Origin: Ruminococcus flavefaciens | GTDB taxonomy: Bacteria; Bacillota; Clostridia; Oscillospirales; Ruminococcaceae | Direction of reading: 5' to 3' | DNA length: 7,340 nucleotides | NCBI GenBank assembly: GCA_002309635.1 | Contig: DBXO01000014.1 | Location: 149,580 to 156,919 of the forward strand | In this document: piece by piece, positions 1 to 5,878 of the stretch | Position numbering within the stretch: the stretch's first letter is position 1 | Layout of the letters: every line of letters starts with the position of its first letter | Translations under genes and position numbers: made by a program | Notes under the pieces: generated by a model | Seen by the model: only the letters and a program-made list of their open reading frames with translations | What the model was told of the DNA's origin: nothing | The model's database searches: none

Positions 1-1
1 G

Positions 2-118
2 CTCAGCCTTGAGAGTATGCACGGCAGTTCTGACAGTGCAAATTATTCCTATGATGTGAGCTTTTCAAGGGAATACCGATATCCTATTTACGGGATCGAT
101 TATGATTACAGACACTAA
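2..118 (+). CDS. C-terminal end of an unidentified protein (partial)
   Basis: This open frame enters from the left edge and ends at TAA 116-118, giving the last 38 residues of a protein. The peptide is rich in Ser, Tyr and Asp (for example DSANYSYDV and YGIDYDYRH) and has no motif I recognise. It does not match the conserved C-terminus of the large protein at 1912-4596. A secreted, beta-rich domain would fit the composition, but that is a guess. With so little sequence it could also be a fragment of a decayed gene, since the DNA just after it is clearly degenerate. Confidence 0.45.
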   Translation, partial: LSLESMHGSSDSANYSYDVSFSREYRYPIYGIDYDYRH

Positions 119-142
119 GAAACAAAGAAATACGATTATCTT

Positions 143-171
143 TTGCATTAAGCAAGATATCGTTGTATAAT
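143..171 (+). promoter_or_regulatory. Sigma-A-type promoter in front of a gene remnant
   Basis: TTGCAT at 143-148 and TATAAT at 166-171 are separated by 17 bp. The predicted transcript would start near 178 and run only to the terminator at 271-300, about 120 nt. The promoter is immediately followed by the decayed 3' end of a paralogue of the 894-residue gene. This suggests that an internal deletion joined promoter and tail. Confidence 0.5.
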
Positions 172-246
172 GAAATCAGGCAGTTATTGACCTTTGAAAG
201 AAAAGGCTTTACAGTCGTTGAATAGGGCGGCAGCAAGGTACAATAA
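172..246 (+). pseudogene. Decayed 3' end of a paralogue of the 894-residue protein gene
   Basis: Bases 181-300 align without gaps to 4531-4650, with 107 of 120 bases identical by my count. In the frame of the large gene this copy reads QLLTFERKGFTVVE, then TAG, then GGSKVQ and TAA at 244-246. The intact gene reads QLSTFERNGFTVVEWGGSKIQ with no interruption. The conserved Trp codon TGG has become TAG. Similarity fades upstream of about 172, so only the last 20-odd codons survive. The matching terminator is retained just downstream. This is a duplicated gene that lost nearly all its coding sequence; it is unlikely to make a functional protein. Confidence 0.8.
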
Positions 247-300
247 TAGAAATCACACACAATAAAAAGAAAATCCGCCCTTTAACGGGCGGATTTCTTA
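181..300 (+). repeat. Direct repeat, copy 1 (gene tail plus terminator)
   Basis: This 120-bp unit matches 4531-4650 at about 89% identity with no gaps. It covers the last codons, the stop and the intrinsic terminator of the 894-residue gene family. Identity extends into non-coding DNA, so it is a true segmental duplication and not convergent coding sequence. Confidence 0.85.
271..300 (+). terminator. Intrinsic terminator of the gene remnant
   Basis: AAATCCGCCC (271-280) and GGGCGGATTT (287-296) form a perfect 10-bp stem with loop TTTAAC, followed by a T-rich tail. The same hairpin occurs at 4621-4650. It also insulates the esterase promoter that follows. Confidence 0.85.
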
Positions 301-319
301 TTCTTAGCATAGGTCGCTA

Positions 320-348
320 TTGATTTTTTTACCGATATGCGGTAGAAT
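320..348 (+). promoter_or_regulatory. Promoter of the esterase gene
   Basis: TTGATT at 320-325 and TAGAAT at 343-348 are spaced by 17 bp. The start of transcription would be near 355, about 35 nt before the ATG. The ribosome site AAAGGGG at 377-383 lies 7 nt before the ATG at 391. Confidence 0.65.
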
Positions 349-390
349 TAAGGTGTAAATTCAAACATTGACACATAAAGGGGTATTAAA

Positions 391-1587
391 ATGAACATTG
401 TAAAAAAAGCGACCGCAGCTCTTACTGCTGCAGCAGTTTTTGCAGTCTGCTCTGCTATGCCTGCAATAGCTGCAACCACAGGAGACCTTAACAAAGACGG
501 CGTTATCGATTCATTTGATTTGATATTATGCCGCAAAAACCTGATAATCATGTTTTCAGGTGGACAAGCTGATATGCTGGGTGATATTGACGGGAACGGC
601 TCTATCCAGATAAACGATCTTGTGCTGCTTCAAAGATATTTACTTGGTTCGATAAAGGAGTTTCCACACACAACAAATATTACAACGACTATTACCACAA
701 CAACTTCTTCTGTGCCTGTTGTTACCACGACTACAACTGTCAACAGCGGTGGAAGTTACATGAAGAAAATGGCAGCAGATATTCATCTTCACGAAGATAC
801 TGCCGTTACCGAAAAAAAGAGCGGCGTTGACTACGGAAAAATTGAGAAAAAGACCTATTACTCCAAGGACGCTGAACGTGAAAAGAACCTCAATATCTTG
901 CTTCCGCCCGGATATGACAACAACCGGAAATATCCGGTAATGTATGTTTTTCACGGCATTTTTGGCTCTGAGGACTCCATGACAGACGACAGCATGAAGA
1001 TACAGACCATGCTGGGTAACCTCATTGCTTCGGGCGAAGCTGAGGAAATGATAATCGTATTCCCACAGATGTTCACCACAAAGGACAGAAACCTGTTCCC
1101 TGCATTTACAAACGAATCCTCACGAGCTTATGATGCTGTCCGCGAGGATCTTGAAAATAGCATAATGCCGTTTATGGAAGAGAATTATCCTATCAAGACA
1201 GGCAGAGAAAATACTGCGATCACCGGTTTTTCAATGGGAGGAAGAGAAGCGCTCTATGTGGGCGTAACCAGACCTCAGCTTTACGGCTATGTGGGTGGAG
1301 TATGCCCAGCTCCGGGTATATTCCCGACTGTTGACGGCAATATGACTCACGAGGGCTGTATGTCTCCCAACGAATTTTGTTTTGGTTCATCTCACAGTCC
1401 ATATGTACTTATGATAACCTGTACCAGATTTGACGGAACTGTAGGTGACGCTCCGGAAAGCTATCACAAGGCTCTTGACCAAAACGGCGTTGAACATATC
1501 TGGCACGAACTCACAGACGGCGACCATGGAGCGATTTCCGTTAGAGCCCATATGTATAATTTCCTGAGATACGTATTTAAAGCATAA
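391..1587 (+). CDS. Secreted dockerin-bearing CE1-type carbohydrate esterase (feruloyl/acetylxylan esterase-like)
   Basis: The 398-residue product starts with a signal peptide (MNIVKKA, then an Ala-rich core, probable cleavage after AIA at 25-27). Residues 31-86 are a type I dockerin with two calcium loops, ligands D32/N34/D36/D43 and D65/D67/N69/D76. A Thr-rich linker spans about 94-117. The rest is an alpha/beta-hydrolase of the esterase D / CE1 type: an HG turn at 188-189, nucleophile Ser281 in GFSMGG, likely acid Asp348 (Asp353 is possible) and His379 in DGDHG. Such enzymes remove ferulate or acetyl groups from xylan, and the dockerin would attach it to a cell-surface scaffoldin. It has its own promoter and terminator, so it is probably monocistronic. 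The dockerin is at the N-terminus, less usual than the C-terminus. The substrate cannot be fixed from sequence. Confidence 0.9.
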   Translation: MNIVKKATAALTAAAVFAVCSAMPAIAATTGDLNKDGVIDSFDLILCRKNLIIMFSGGQADMLGDIDGNGSIQINDLVLLQRYLLGSIKEFPHTTNITTTITTTTSSVPVVTTTTTVNSGGSYMKKMAADIHLHEDTAVTEKKSGVDYGKIEKKTYYSKDAEREKNLNILLPPGYDNNRKYPVMYVFHGIFGSEDSMTDDSMKIQTMLGNLIASGEAEEMIIVFPQMFTTKDRNLFPAFTNESSRAYDAVREDLENSIMPFMEENYPIKTGRENTAITGFSMGGREALYVGVTRPQLYGYVGGVCPAPGIFPTVDGNMTHEGCMSPNEFCFGSSHSPYVLMITCTRFDGTVGDAPESYHKALDQNGVEHIWHELTDGDHGAISVRAHMYNFLRYVFKA

Positions 1588-1593
1588 TAAAGC

Positions 1594-1631
1594 AAAGAGG
1601 CTCTCACAAACGAGCCTCTTTTATTTCTTTT
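1594..1631 (+). terminator. Intrinsic terminator of the esterase gene
   Basis: AAAGAGGCTC (1594-1603) pairs perfectly with GAGCCTCTTT (1612-1621) around an 8-nt loop and is followed by a T-rich stretch. It begins 7 nt after the esterase stop codon. Confidence 0.9.
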
Positions 1632-1682
1632 TATGGTTACCCGTGTATCTGTTTAATTCGGAACAGATTTATCGATATTTAA

Positions 1683-1806
1683 GCATTTGAAGAACAATAT
1701 CCTCATACTAACAGTCAGTCTCACCATTATTGGGAGATGCTAAACAAAGCCGGTATAAATGAAGCCCGTCACGAACACAATGATCATCATAATTGTTTTT
1801 TCTCAG
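1683..1806 (+). pseudogene. Possible decayed C-terminal piece of a second esterase
   Basis: The stretch after TAA 1680-1682 stays open and reads HHYWEMLNKAGINEARHEH near 1722-1778, then a His/Asn/Asp-rich run. It resembles the esterase residues 358-374 (YHKALDQNGVEHIWHEL): the aligned Tyr, Leu, Gly, His and Glu coincide, with V/I and D/N replacements. In CE1 enzymes this region leads up to the catalytic His. There is no start codon with a ribosome site and no rest of the enzyme. I see it as a gene relic; chance resemblance is possible because the match is short. Confidence 0.35.
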
Positions 1807-1833
1807 ATATATACATGATTAGCAATTTAATAC

Positions 1834-1862
1834 TTGATTTACATGTTGAAATAGTATATAAT
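1834..1862 (+). promoter_or_regulatory. Promoter of the 894-residue protein gene
   Basis: TTGATT at 1834-1839 and a consensus TATAAT at 1857-1862 are 17 bp apart. Transcription would begin near 1869, giving a leader of about 43 nt. Confidence 0.75.
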
Positions 1863-1898
1863 TTAGGCATAAAACATCGTACGTTTATCCGACATAAT

Positions 1899-1905
1899 AG
1901 GAGGG
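1899..1905 (+). promoter_or_regulatory. Ribosome binding site that fixes the start at 1912
   Basis: AGGAGGG lies 6 nt before ATG 1912. An in-frame TTG at 1906 touches this site with no spacing and cannot be the start. The protein therefore begins MNKRIKG and has 894 residues. Confidence 0.85.
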
Positions 1906-1911
1906 TTGTTT

Positions 1912-4596
1912 ATGAACAAGCGTATCAAAGGTCTTTTTGCTGCTGCGACTGCAATAGCAATATCTTCACTAAGCACTTCTGGAATTGTAACTGATTCCGG
2001 TACAGAAGAGGCGCGAAACATTGTTTCTGCTGCATCAGACTCAAACGAAGTTGAAAATGAACTTATCAAGTTCATTGGCAGCGGAGTGCACGACGGATAT
2101 TACTACAAATGCACAGGCTGCTCCGAAGATGATGAAATGGAATTGATCTCACCATCGCTGTTTAAAGCAAAATGGGACTCAACAGACAAAGAATACTGCA
2201 GAGCGCCTGTATTTGAACGTGGAATTGAATTTGAGCCCGGTAAGGACTATAACTGGATCATGGAATCTTCAATAGAATATGAAATGGAATTCAGCGCAGA
2301 AGGTTCCTGTTTTATCGGCACCCATGCGTCATTCATCGGTAAGGAAACTGAAGAGTATTATTCCGCTACAGATATGTATATTATAGATGCAACTGTAAAC
2401 TGGGAACTTCCTGAGGATGCGTTCTATGTTAATGATGCCAGATATAACGGCAATAATTATGATATCTACCATATCGAACAAACAATGATCGGTACGGGTA
2501 AAGGAATTAAAAATGATATTTTTTATATAATAAACAGAAATGCCAAGAGCAACGGTAAAAATGGCAAAGTATCATTCTCTCACGAACTTGCACCGTTCAT
2601 GTTTCGTATATGGAGCCTTAGCGGTCTTGAATCCGTATCTCTGGGGGCGGGAATAAACGGCGGTGTGTCAAAAGGCAGTGCCGAAATGATACGTAATGAT
2701 ATCACTGTTCCGGAAAAGCCGAGATTCAGTGATTGTTATGAGCATATGGAAAACAGGATCTATCTTAACAACGATGATCACTGGGATAGCGCTGCTCAAC
2801 AATGGGCCGATAACAAAAAGTATACCGCATTCGGATATGATATAGAGATGAAAGGTTATGTCGGCGATCCTGTCAAATGCACATGGAAATACTATAAAGA
2901 TACAAGTGAAGATTACAGCTATCCTCAATTCAAGCGTGCTTCTTTCGATGTATGGAAAAGCTACAGTTCATATAGCATAATAGACCATCAGGGATCTTTG
3001 TCATTTGATGATGTCGATGACCTTACACTGGAATACAACATTGATATTGGCACCATTACGAAAAATACACCTGATTCAAACTGGTACATAGGTGCAGATA
3101 TACAATGCATGAGAGATTCACTTGCATCGTCTGCAACTTCATCTTCTGATCTTTTTGGAAATGATCCGGTATCATATATACTCATTTATGACAAATTTGA
3201 AAACTGTAACTTCCTTACAGATTATGACGATTATTACTATTATGCACCGGTTGAAATGGGTACAATTAATTCTAACGGCGTTGAATACAATGTTTTATTT
3301 AAAAAAGCAAAAAATAATTCTGCATATTCCGGAATATATGTTATCCGTAAAGATGAACTTGAACCTGTAAATTCGGATAATATACCGGCTGGTTACACCC
3401 GTTACGAAAACTCATACAGCATTACCGACATACTCAGCAAGCTTAAAGAAATCGGGCTTGATCCAGGCGGTATAAGCGAAGCAGAATTCACATTCACCGC
3501 CAATGAAACATCTGGTACAGCCTACATCAATCATGCAGATATAAAACGAACGATCCCTGAATGGAAAACTTTCAGTGCTGAAGATATCCAGCTTATGCAA
3601 GACTACATCCTTGGAAAAGGAAACGAATCACCTAACTGTGATGACTACATTTATCATAACTATCTGCAAATGGATCTGTATGAATACCTGATAAGAATGC
3701 AAAAGTATTATGACCTGAACGGTGACGGTATATGGGATATATATGACCTTTGTGAAATGAGAAATAGAATCGGCAGCATAAATCACATGACATATGTTAA
3801 GCCTGATGAACTTATTAAGTACGGTTCGTCACTAACTGTACAGGCAGATGATCTGAAATTATATACCGGACCTGATGAAAGCTATGAGATGATCACTTCA
3901 ATTCCGAAAAATTCACGACTAAAAGAACTCGGAACTCAGAGCAATAATGATGAATGGTTTTTTACTGAATATAACGGTAACTATGGCTGGGCCAAAACTT
4001 TTCAGGACGATAATACAACTTTAACCGGTCTTTATGAAAACATGAATTTCAAACCGGTAATTTACCTGTACCCGGAACAGGAGACGGATGTTCATGTTGA
4101 GCTTGAACTGACAGAGTCAGATCTCTATACAACCTATCCGAAGTATAACAATGGCTGGGATGTAACAGCATATCCTGACGGTACACTGCTGAACAAAGCA
4201 GACGGTACGCATCATAAGTACCTTTTCTGGGATAGTTCAAACTGCCGTACAAGATATGACTTCTCAAAAGGCTTCTGTGTTGCAGGCGGTGATACAGAGA
4301 GTTTCCTCAAGGAAAAGCTCACATATATGGGGTTAACAGAAGATGAAATGAACGAATTCATCGTATACTGGCTGCCGTTGATGGAGCATAACAAGTATAA
4401 TCTCATTTCATTCCAGAGCGATGTATATACCGATTCCGCAAAACTGAACATCACACCTACACCTGACAGCTTGCTCCGCGTATTCATGGCTTATGTTCCG
4501 CTTGAAGAAGCCGCGGATATAGAACCTCAGCAGTTATCGACCTTTGAAAGAAACGGTTTTACGGTCGTTGAATGGGGCGGCAGCAAGATACAATAA
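1912..4596 (+). CDS. Secreted multidomain dockerin protein with degenerate GH11-like and GH12-like domains
   Basis: The 894-residue product has a signal peptide (basic MNKRIK, hydrophobic 8-25). Residues ~100-262 resemble a GH11 xylanase jelly roll: strand FSAEGSCFIG, DMYIID for the usual EYYVVD, YDIY at 183-186, and INGGVSKGSA for the usual TEGYQSSGSS. The two catalytic glutamates align with Asp154 and Asn249. Residues ~283-547 resemble GH12: YLNNDDHW near the start, SYILIY (421-426) for YEIMIW so the nucleophile position is Tyr422, and ANETSG with Glu532 as a possible acid/base. Residues ~553-621 are a dockerin with one calcium loop (D601/N603/D605/D612). An SH3b domain spans ~638-697. Residues ~713-894, from KPVIYLYP to FTVVEWGG, look like a conserved C-terminal module of unknown function. 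The domain calls are by eye. It may be a glycan-binding pseudoenzyme of the cellulosome; residual or novel activity is not excluded. Confidence 0.7.
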   Translation: MNKRIKGLFAAATAIAISSLSTSGIVTDSGTEEARNIVSAASDSNEVENELIKFIGSGVHDGYYYKCTGCSEDDEMELISPSLFKAKWDSTDKEYCRAPVFERGIEFEPGKDYNWIMESSIEYEMEFSAEGSCFIGTHASFIGKETEEYYSATDMYIIDATVNWELPEDAFYVNDARYNGNNYDIYHIEQTMIGTGKGIKNDIFYIINRNAKSNGKNGKVSFSHELAPFMFRIWSLSGLESVSLGAGINGGVSKGSAEMIRNDITVPEKPRFSDCYEHMENRIYLNNDDHWDSAAQQWADNKKYTAFGYDIEMKGYVGDPVKCTWKYYKDTSEDYSYPQFKRASFDVWKSYSSYSIIDHQGSLSFDDVDDLTLEYNIDIGTITKNTPDSNWYIGADIQCMRDSLASSATSSSDLFGNDPVSYILIYDKFENCNFLTDYDDYYYYAPVEMGTINSNGVEYNVLFKKAKNNSAYSGIYVIRKDELEPVNSDNIPAGYTRYENSYSITDILSKLKEIGLDPGGISEAEFTFTANETSGTAYINHADIKRTIPEWKTFSAEDIQLMQDYILGKGNESPNCDDYIYHNYLQMDLYEYLIRMQKYYDLNGDGIWDIYDLCEMRNRIGSINHMTYVKPDELIKYGSSLTVQADDLKLYTGPDESYEMITSIPKNSRLKELGTQSNNDEWFFTEYNGNYGWAKTFQDDNTTLTGLYENMNFKPVIYLYPEQETDVHVELELTESDLYTTYPKYNNGWDVTAYPDGTLLNKADGTHHKYLFWDSSNCRTRYDFSKGFCVAGGDTESFLKEKLTYMGLTEDEMNEFIVYWLPLMEHNKYNLISFQSDVYTDSAKLNITPTPDSLLRVFMAYVPLEEAADIEPQQLSTFERNGFTVVEWGGSKIQ

Positions 4597-4650
4597 TAGT
4601 GATCACATACAATAAATTGAAATTCCGCCCTTTAACGGGCGGATTTCTTT
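4531..4650 (+). repeat. Direct repeat, copy 2 (gene tail plus terminator)
   Basis: This is the intact counterpart of 181-300: the last codons of the 894-residue gene, its stop and its terminator. About 89% of bases are identical, without gaps. The two copies lie in the same orientation about 4.35 kb apart, flanking the esterase and most of the large gene, so recombination between them could delete or amplify that segment. Confidence 0.85.
4621..4650 (+). terminator. Intrinsic terminator of the 894-residue protein gene
   Basis: TCCGCCC (4624-4630) pairs with GGGCGGA (4637-4643), with one T-T mismatch and two further A-T pairs below, and a T-rich tail. Its stem is slightly weaker than the otherwise equivalent hairpin at 271-300. 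Confidence 0.85.
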
Positions 4651-4724
4651 ATAGCTGCACTGAGGGTACATATTATTATTACTTTCTGATAGAAAAGAAT
4701 TTACAGCAGCAAAAATTCATATTA

Positions 4725-4753
4725 TTGCAATTAGATATTGACAATGCTATAAT
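4725..4753 (+). promoter_or_regulatory. Promoter of the XRE/DnaA-N regulator gene
   Basis: TTGCAA at 4725-4730 and TATAAT at 4748-4753 are 17 bp apart. A TTGACA at 4738 is too close to the -10 box to be its partner. Transcription would start near 4760. Confidence 0.6.
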
Positions 4754-4774
4754 TTTATGGCGTGATTAATTCAT

Positions 4775-4797
4775 GGAAGTATCCGGATACACTTTCC
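4775..4797 (+). promoter_or_regulatory. Palindrome in the regulator leader, candidate operator
   Basis: GTATCCGGATAC at 4779-4790 is a perfect 12-bp palindrome. It is flanked by GGAA on the left and ACTTTCC on the right, which extends the dyad imperfectly. It lies between the predicted transcription start and the ribosome site of an XRE-type regulator, the expected place for an autoregulatory operator. No binding is shown by sequence alone. Confidence 0.4.
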
Positions 4798-4819
4798 TAT
4801 CATAAAAGGAGTGATTATT

Positions 4820-5466
4820 ATGTCAATATTTAGCGATAGAATCAATGGTATTATGAGCAAAAGGCATATTTCTCAGAAGCAGCTTGCCAATTGGGCAAAT
4901 GTAACCGAATCAGCGATGAGTTATTACGTTAACGGTGCGCGAACCCCAAGAATACAAGTTATCAGCCGGCTCGCAGGTTTGCTTGGGGTGACAACTGATT
5001 ATCTGCTCGGAGCCGATGTTCCGGAAAAAGAAAACGAGAGCCAGTATCAGTATTTGCAGCGAAACCTTGCCTAGCTTAATCCAGAACAGCTTAACAAGGC
5101 CGCAAAAATTTTGGAACTTGTTTTTGATGATGTTTTTACATCAAAAGAAGGTGTTACCAATTCAAGCGAAGCTTCTGCTTCTAATGAAAGTAATTCCCTT
5201 ACAGTGAAAATAATACAATTGATGCACAAAGTGCCTTTAATAAGGTTTTAATTATCATTAAAGAAAATGAAATGATTCCTGATATGGCTCTAAATACATG
5301 GATATCTGCATTGATACCTGTTCTTTATTCAGACAAACTTGTTGTTTTTTCAGTTGAAACAGAATTTCAAAGAAATATTATTATGGACTCATACATTAAT
5401 ATTCTATCTTCAGGATATCAAAAAGTATTTGGCGTTTCGCCTGAAATTGAGATAAACGTAAAATAA
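4820..5466 (+). pseudogene. Broken XRE-type regulator fused to a DnaA N-terminal-like domain
   Basis: ATG 4820 follows AAAAGGAG (4804-4811). The first 84 residues contain an XRE/Cro-type helix-turn-helix (about 18-65, SQKQLANWANVTESAMSYYV, ending DYLLG). A TAG at 5072-5074 stops this frame, but the same frame continues in a family-like way (LNPEQLNKAAKILELVFDDVF) and then a Ser/Asn-rich linker. From about 5203 the sense shifts by -1 relative to the first frame. The new frame runs to TAA 5464-5466 and resembles the DnaA N-terminal domain: Trp in NTWISAL, then VFSVETEFQRNIIMDSYINIL and a final EIEINVK strand. An intact gene would encode about 215 residues. Two lesions argue for a pseudogene. 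A free 84-residue HTH protein could still be made. In DnaA this domain mediates protein contacts, so the fusion may join DNA binding to partner recruitment. Confidence 0.75.
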
Positions 5467-5649
5467 GGAAGCGTCTTAAACTGGTCTCCACATAACGGGA
5501 GAGACACTTTAATTTATATATTGTAACAATTCGGACAAGATCAGTCAAGCTGTTTGAGGTGAAACTGATAACTTGACATTTTTATATGGCAGAGTATAGC
5601 TTAATGACATTACGCGGTTGCGGGGATTTGCCGTGTATAAAATTTTAAC

Positions 5650-5670
5650 ATTAGGAAAGTATTAGGGAAA
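5650..5670 (+). repeat. ATTAGGAAA repeats, left cluster (2 copies)
   Basis: ATTAGGAAA at 5650-5658 and ATTAGGGAAA at 5661-5670 start 11 bp apart, about one helical turn. The same motif recurs three times at 5879-5910 in the same orientation, on the other side of the tRNA remnant. Confidence 0.6.
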
Positions 5671-5674
5671 CAAC

Positions 5675-5705
5675 GAAAAAAGCACTTCCGATTTCTCAGA
5701 AGTGC
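5675..5705 (-). terminator. Minus-strand terminator downstream of the tRNA-His remnant
   Basis: Read on the minus strand, GCACTTC (5705-5699) pairs with GAAGTGC (5688-5682) and is followed by TTTTTT (5681-5676). It starts 12 nt after the end of the tRNA remnant, where the terminator of a tRNA gene would be. Confidence 0.7.
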
Positions 5706-5717
5706 CTATTTCATGAG

Positions 5718-5771
5718 GGTGGGAGATGGGATTCGAACCCACGGTCTTCGGGACCACAAGCCGAACCCACC
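5718..5771 (-). pseudogene. tRNA-His (GTG) remnant lacking the D arm; candidate att core
   Basis: On the minus strand, from 5759 down to 5718, the bases fit tRNA positions 32-73 without a gap: anticodon loop TTGTGGT (anticodon GTG), stem strand CCCGA, a 5-nt variable loop, T arm GTGGG-TTCGAAT-CCCAT, acceptor strand CTCCCAC and discriminator C. GTG and C73 are hallmarks of tRNA-His. Upstream is TCGGC, which gives the anticodon stem with a C-C mismatch at its top. GGTGGG at 5771-5766 would match the G-1 to G5 end of the acceptor. Positions of about 6-25, including the D arm, are absent, and CCA is not encoded. It may be a tRNA that lost its D arm, or an att core copying the 3' half. It is not a normal tRNA. 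Confidence 0.65.
5747..5765. repeat. Inverted repeat at the anticodon arm
   Basis: TTCGG (5747-5751) and CCGAA (5761-5765) flank a 9-bp centre that holds the anticodon loop. Tyrosine recombinases that use tRNA genes often bind such anticodon-stem inverted repeats and exchange strands across the loop. The assignment as a core site is inference. Confidence 0.4.
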
Positions 5772-5878
5772 AAGATATTAGTGTTTTTGAGCAGTTTTGA
5801 AAAATTCCGAAAACGGCTTAGATTAGCCTATTGGTCACAATTATGCCTAATCATCGAAAGAGAAAAGAAGATGATTGT

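Noticed and set aside
1906..1911. TTG start giving two extra residues on the large protein
   Set aside because: It abuts the ribosome site with no spacing; ATG 1912 has a 6-nt gap.
4738..4753. Consensus TTGACA and TATAAT close together
   Set aside because: The two boxes are only 4 bp apart, so they cannot form one promoter. TTGCAA at 4725-4730 has the proper 17-bp gap.
4811..4819. GTG start for the XRE regulator
   Set aside because: The GTG overlaps the ribosome binding site AAAAGGAG; ATG 4820 is correctly spaced.
5200..5215. Programmed -1 frameshift at the A run in the regulator
   Set aside because: There is no classic slippery heptamer or downstream pseudoknot that I can see, and an upstream amber stop already breaks the gene, so decay is simpler.
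5469..5508. Hairpin after the regulator pseudogene as a terminator
   Set aside because: The outer stem has a mismatch, the inner stem is only 5 bp and there is no proper T run, so I left it as a weak dyad.
5573..5600. TTGACA/TATAGC as the promoter of a gene
   Set aside because: The -10 box is poor and no coding sequence follows before the tRNA remnant on the opposite strand; noted only as part of the gene-free region.
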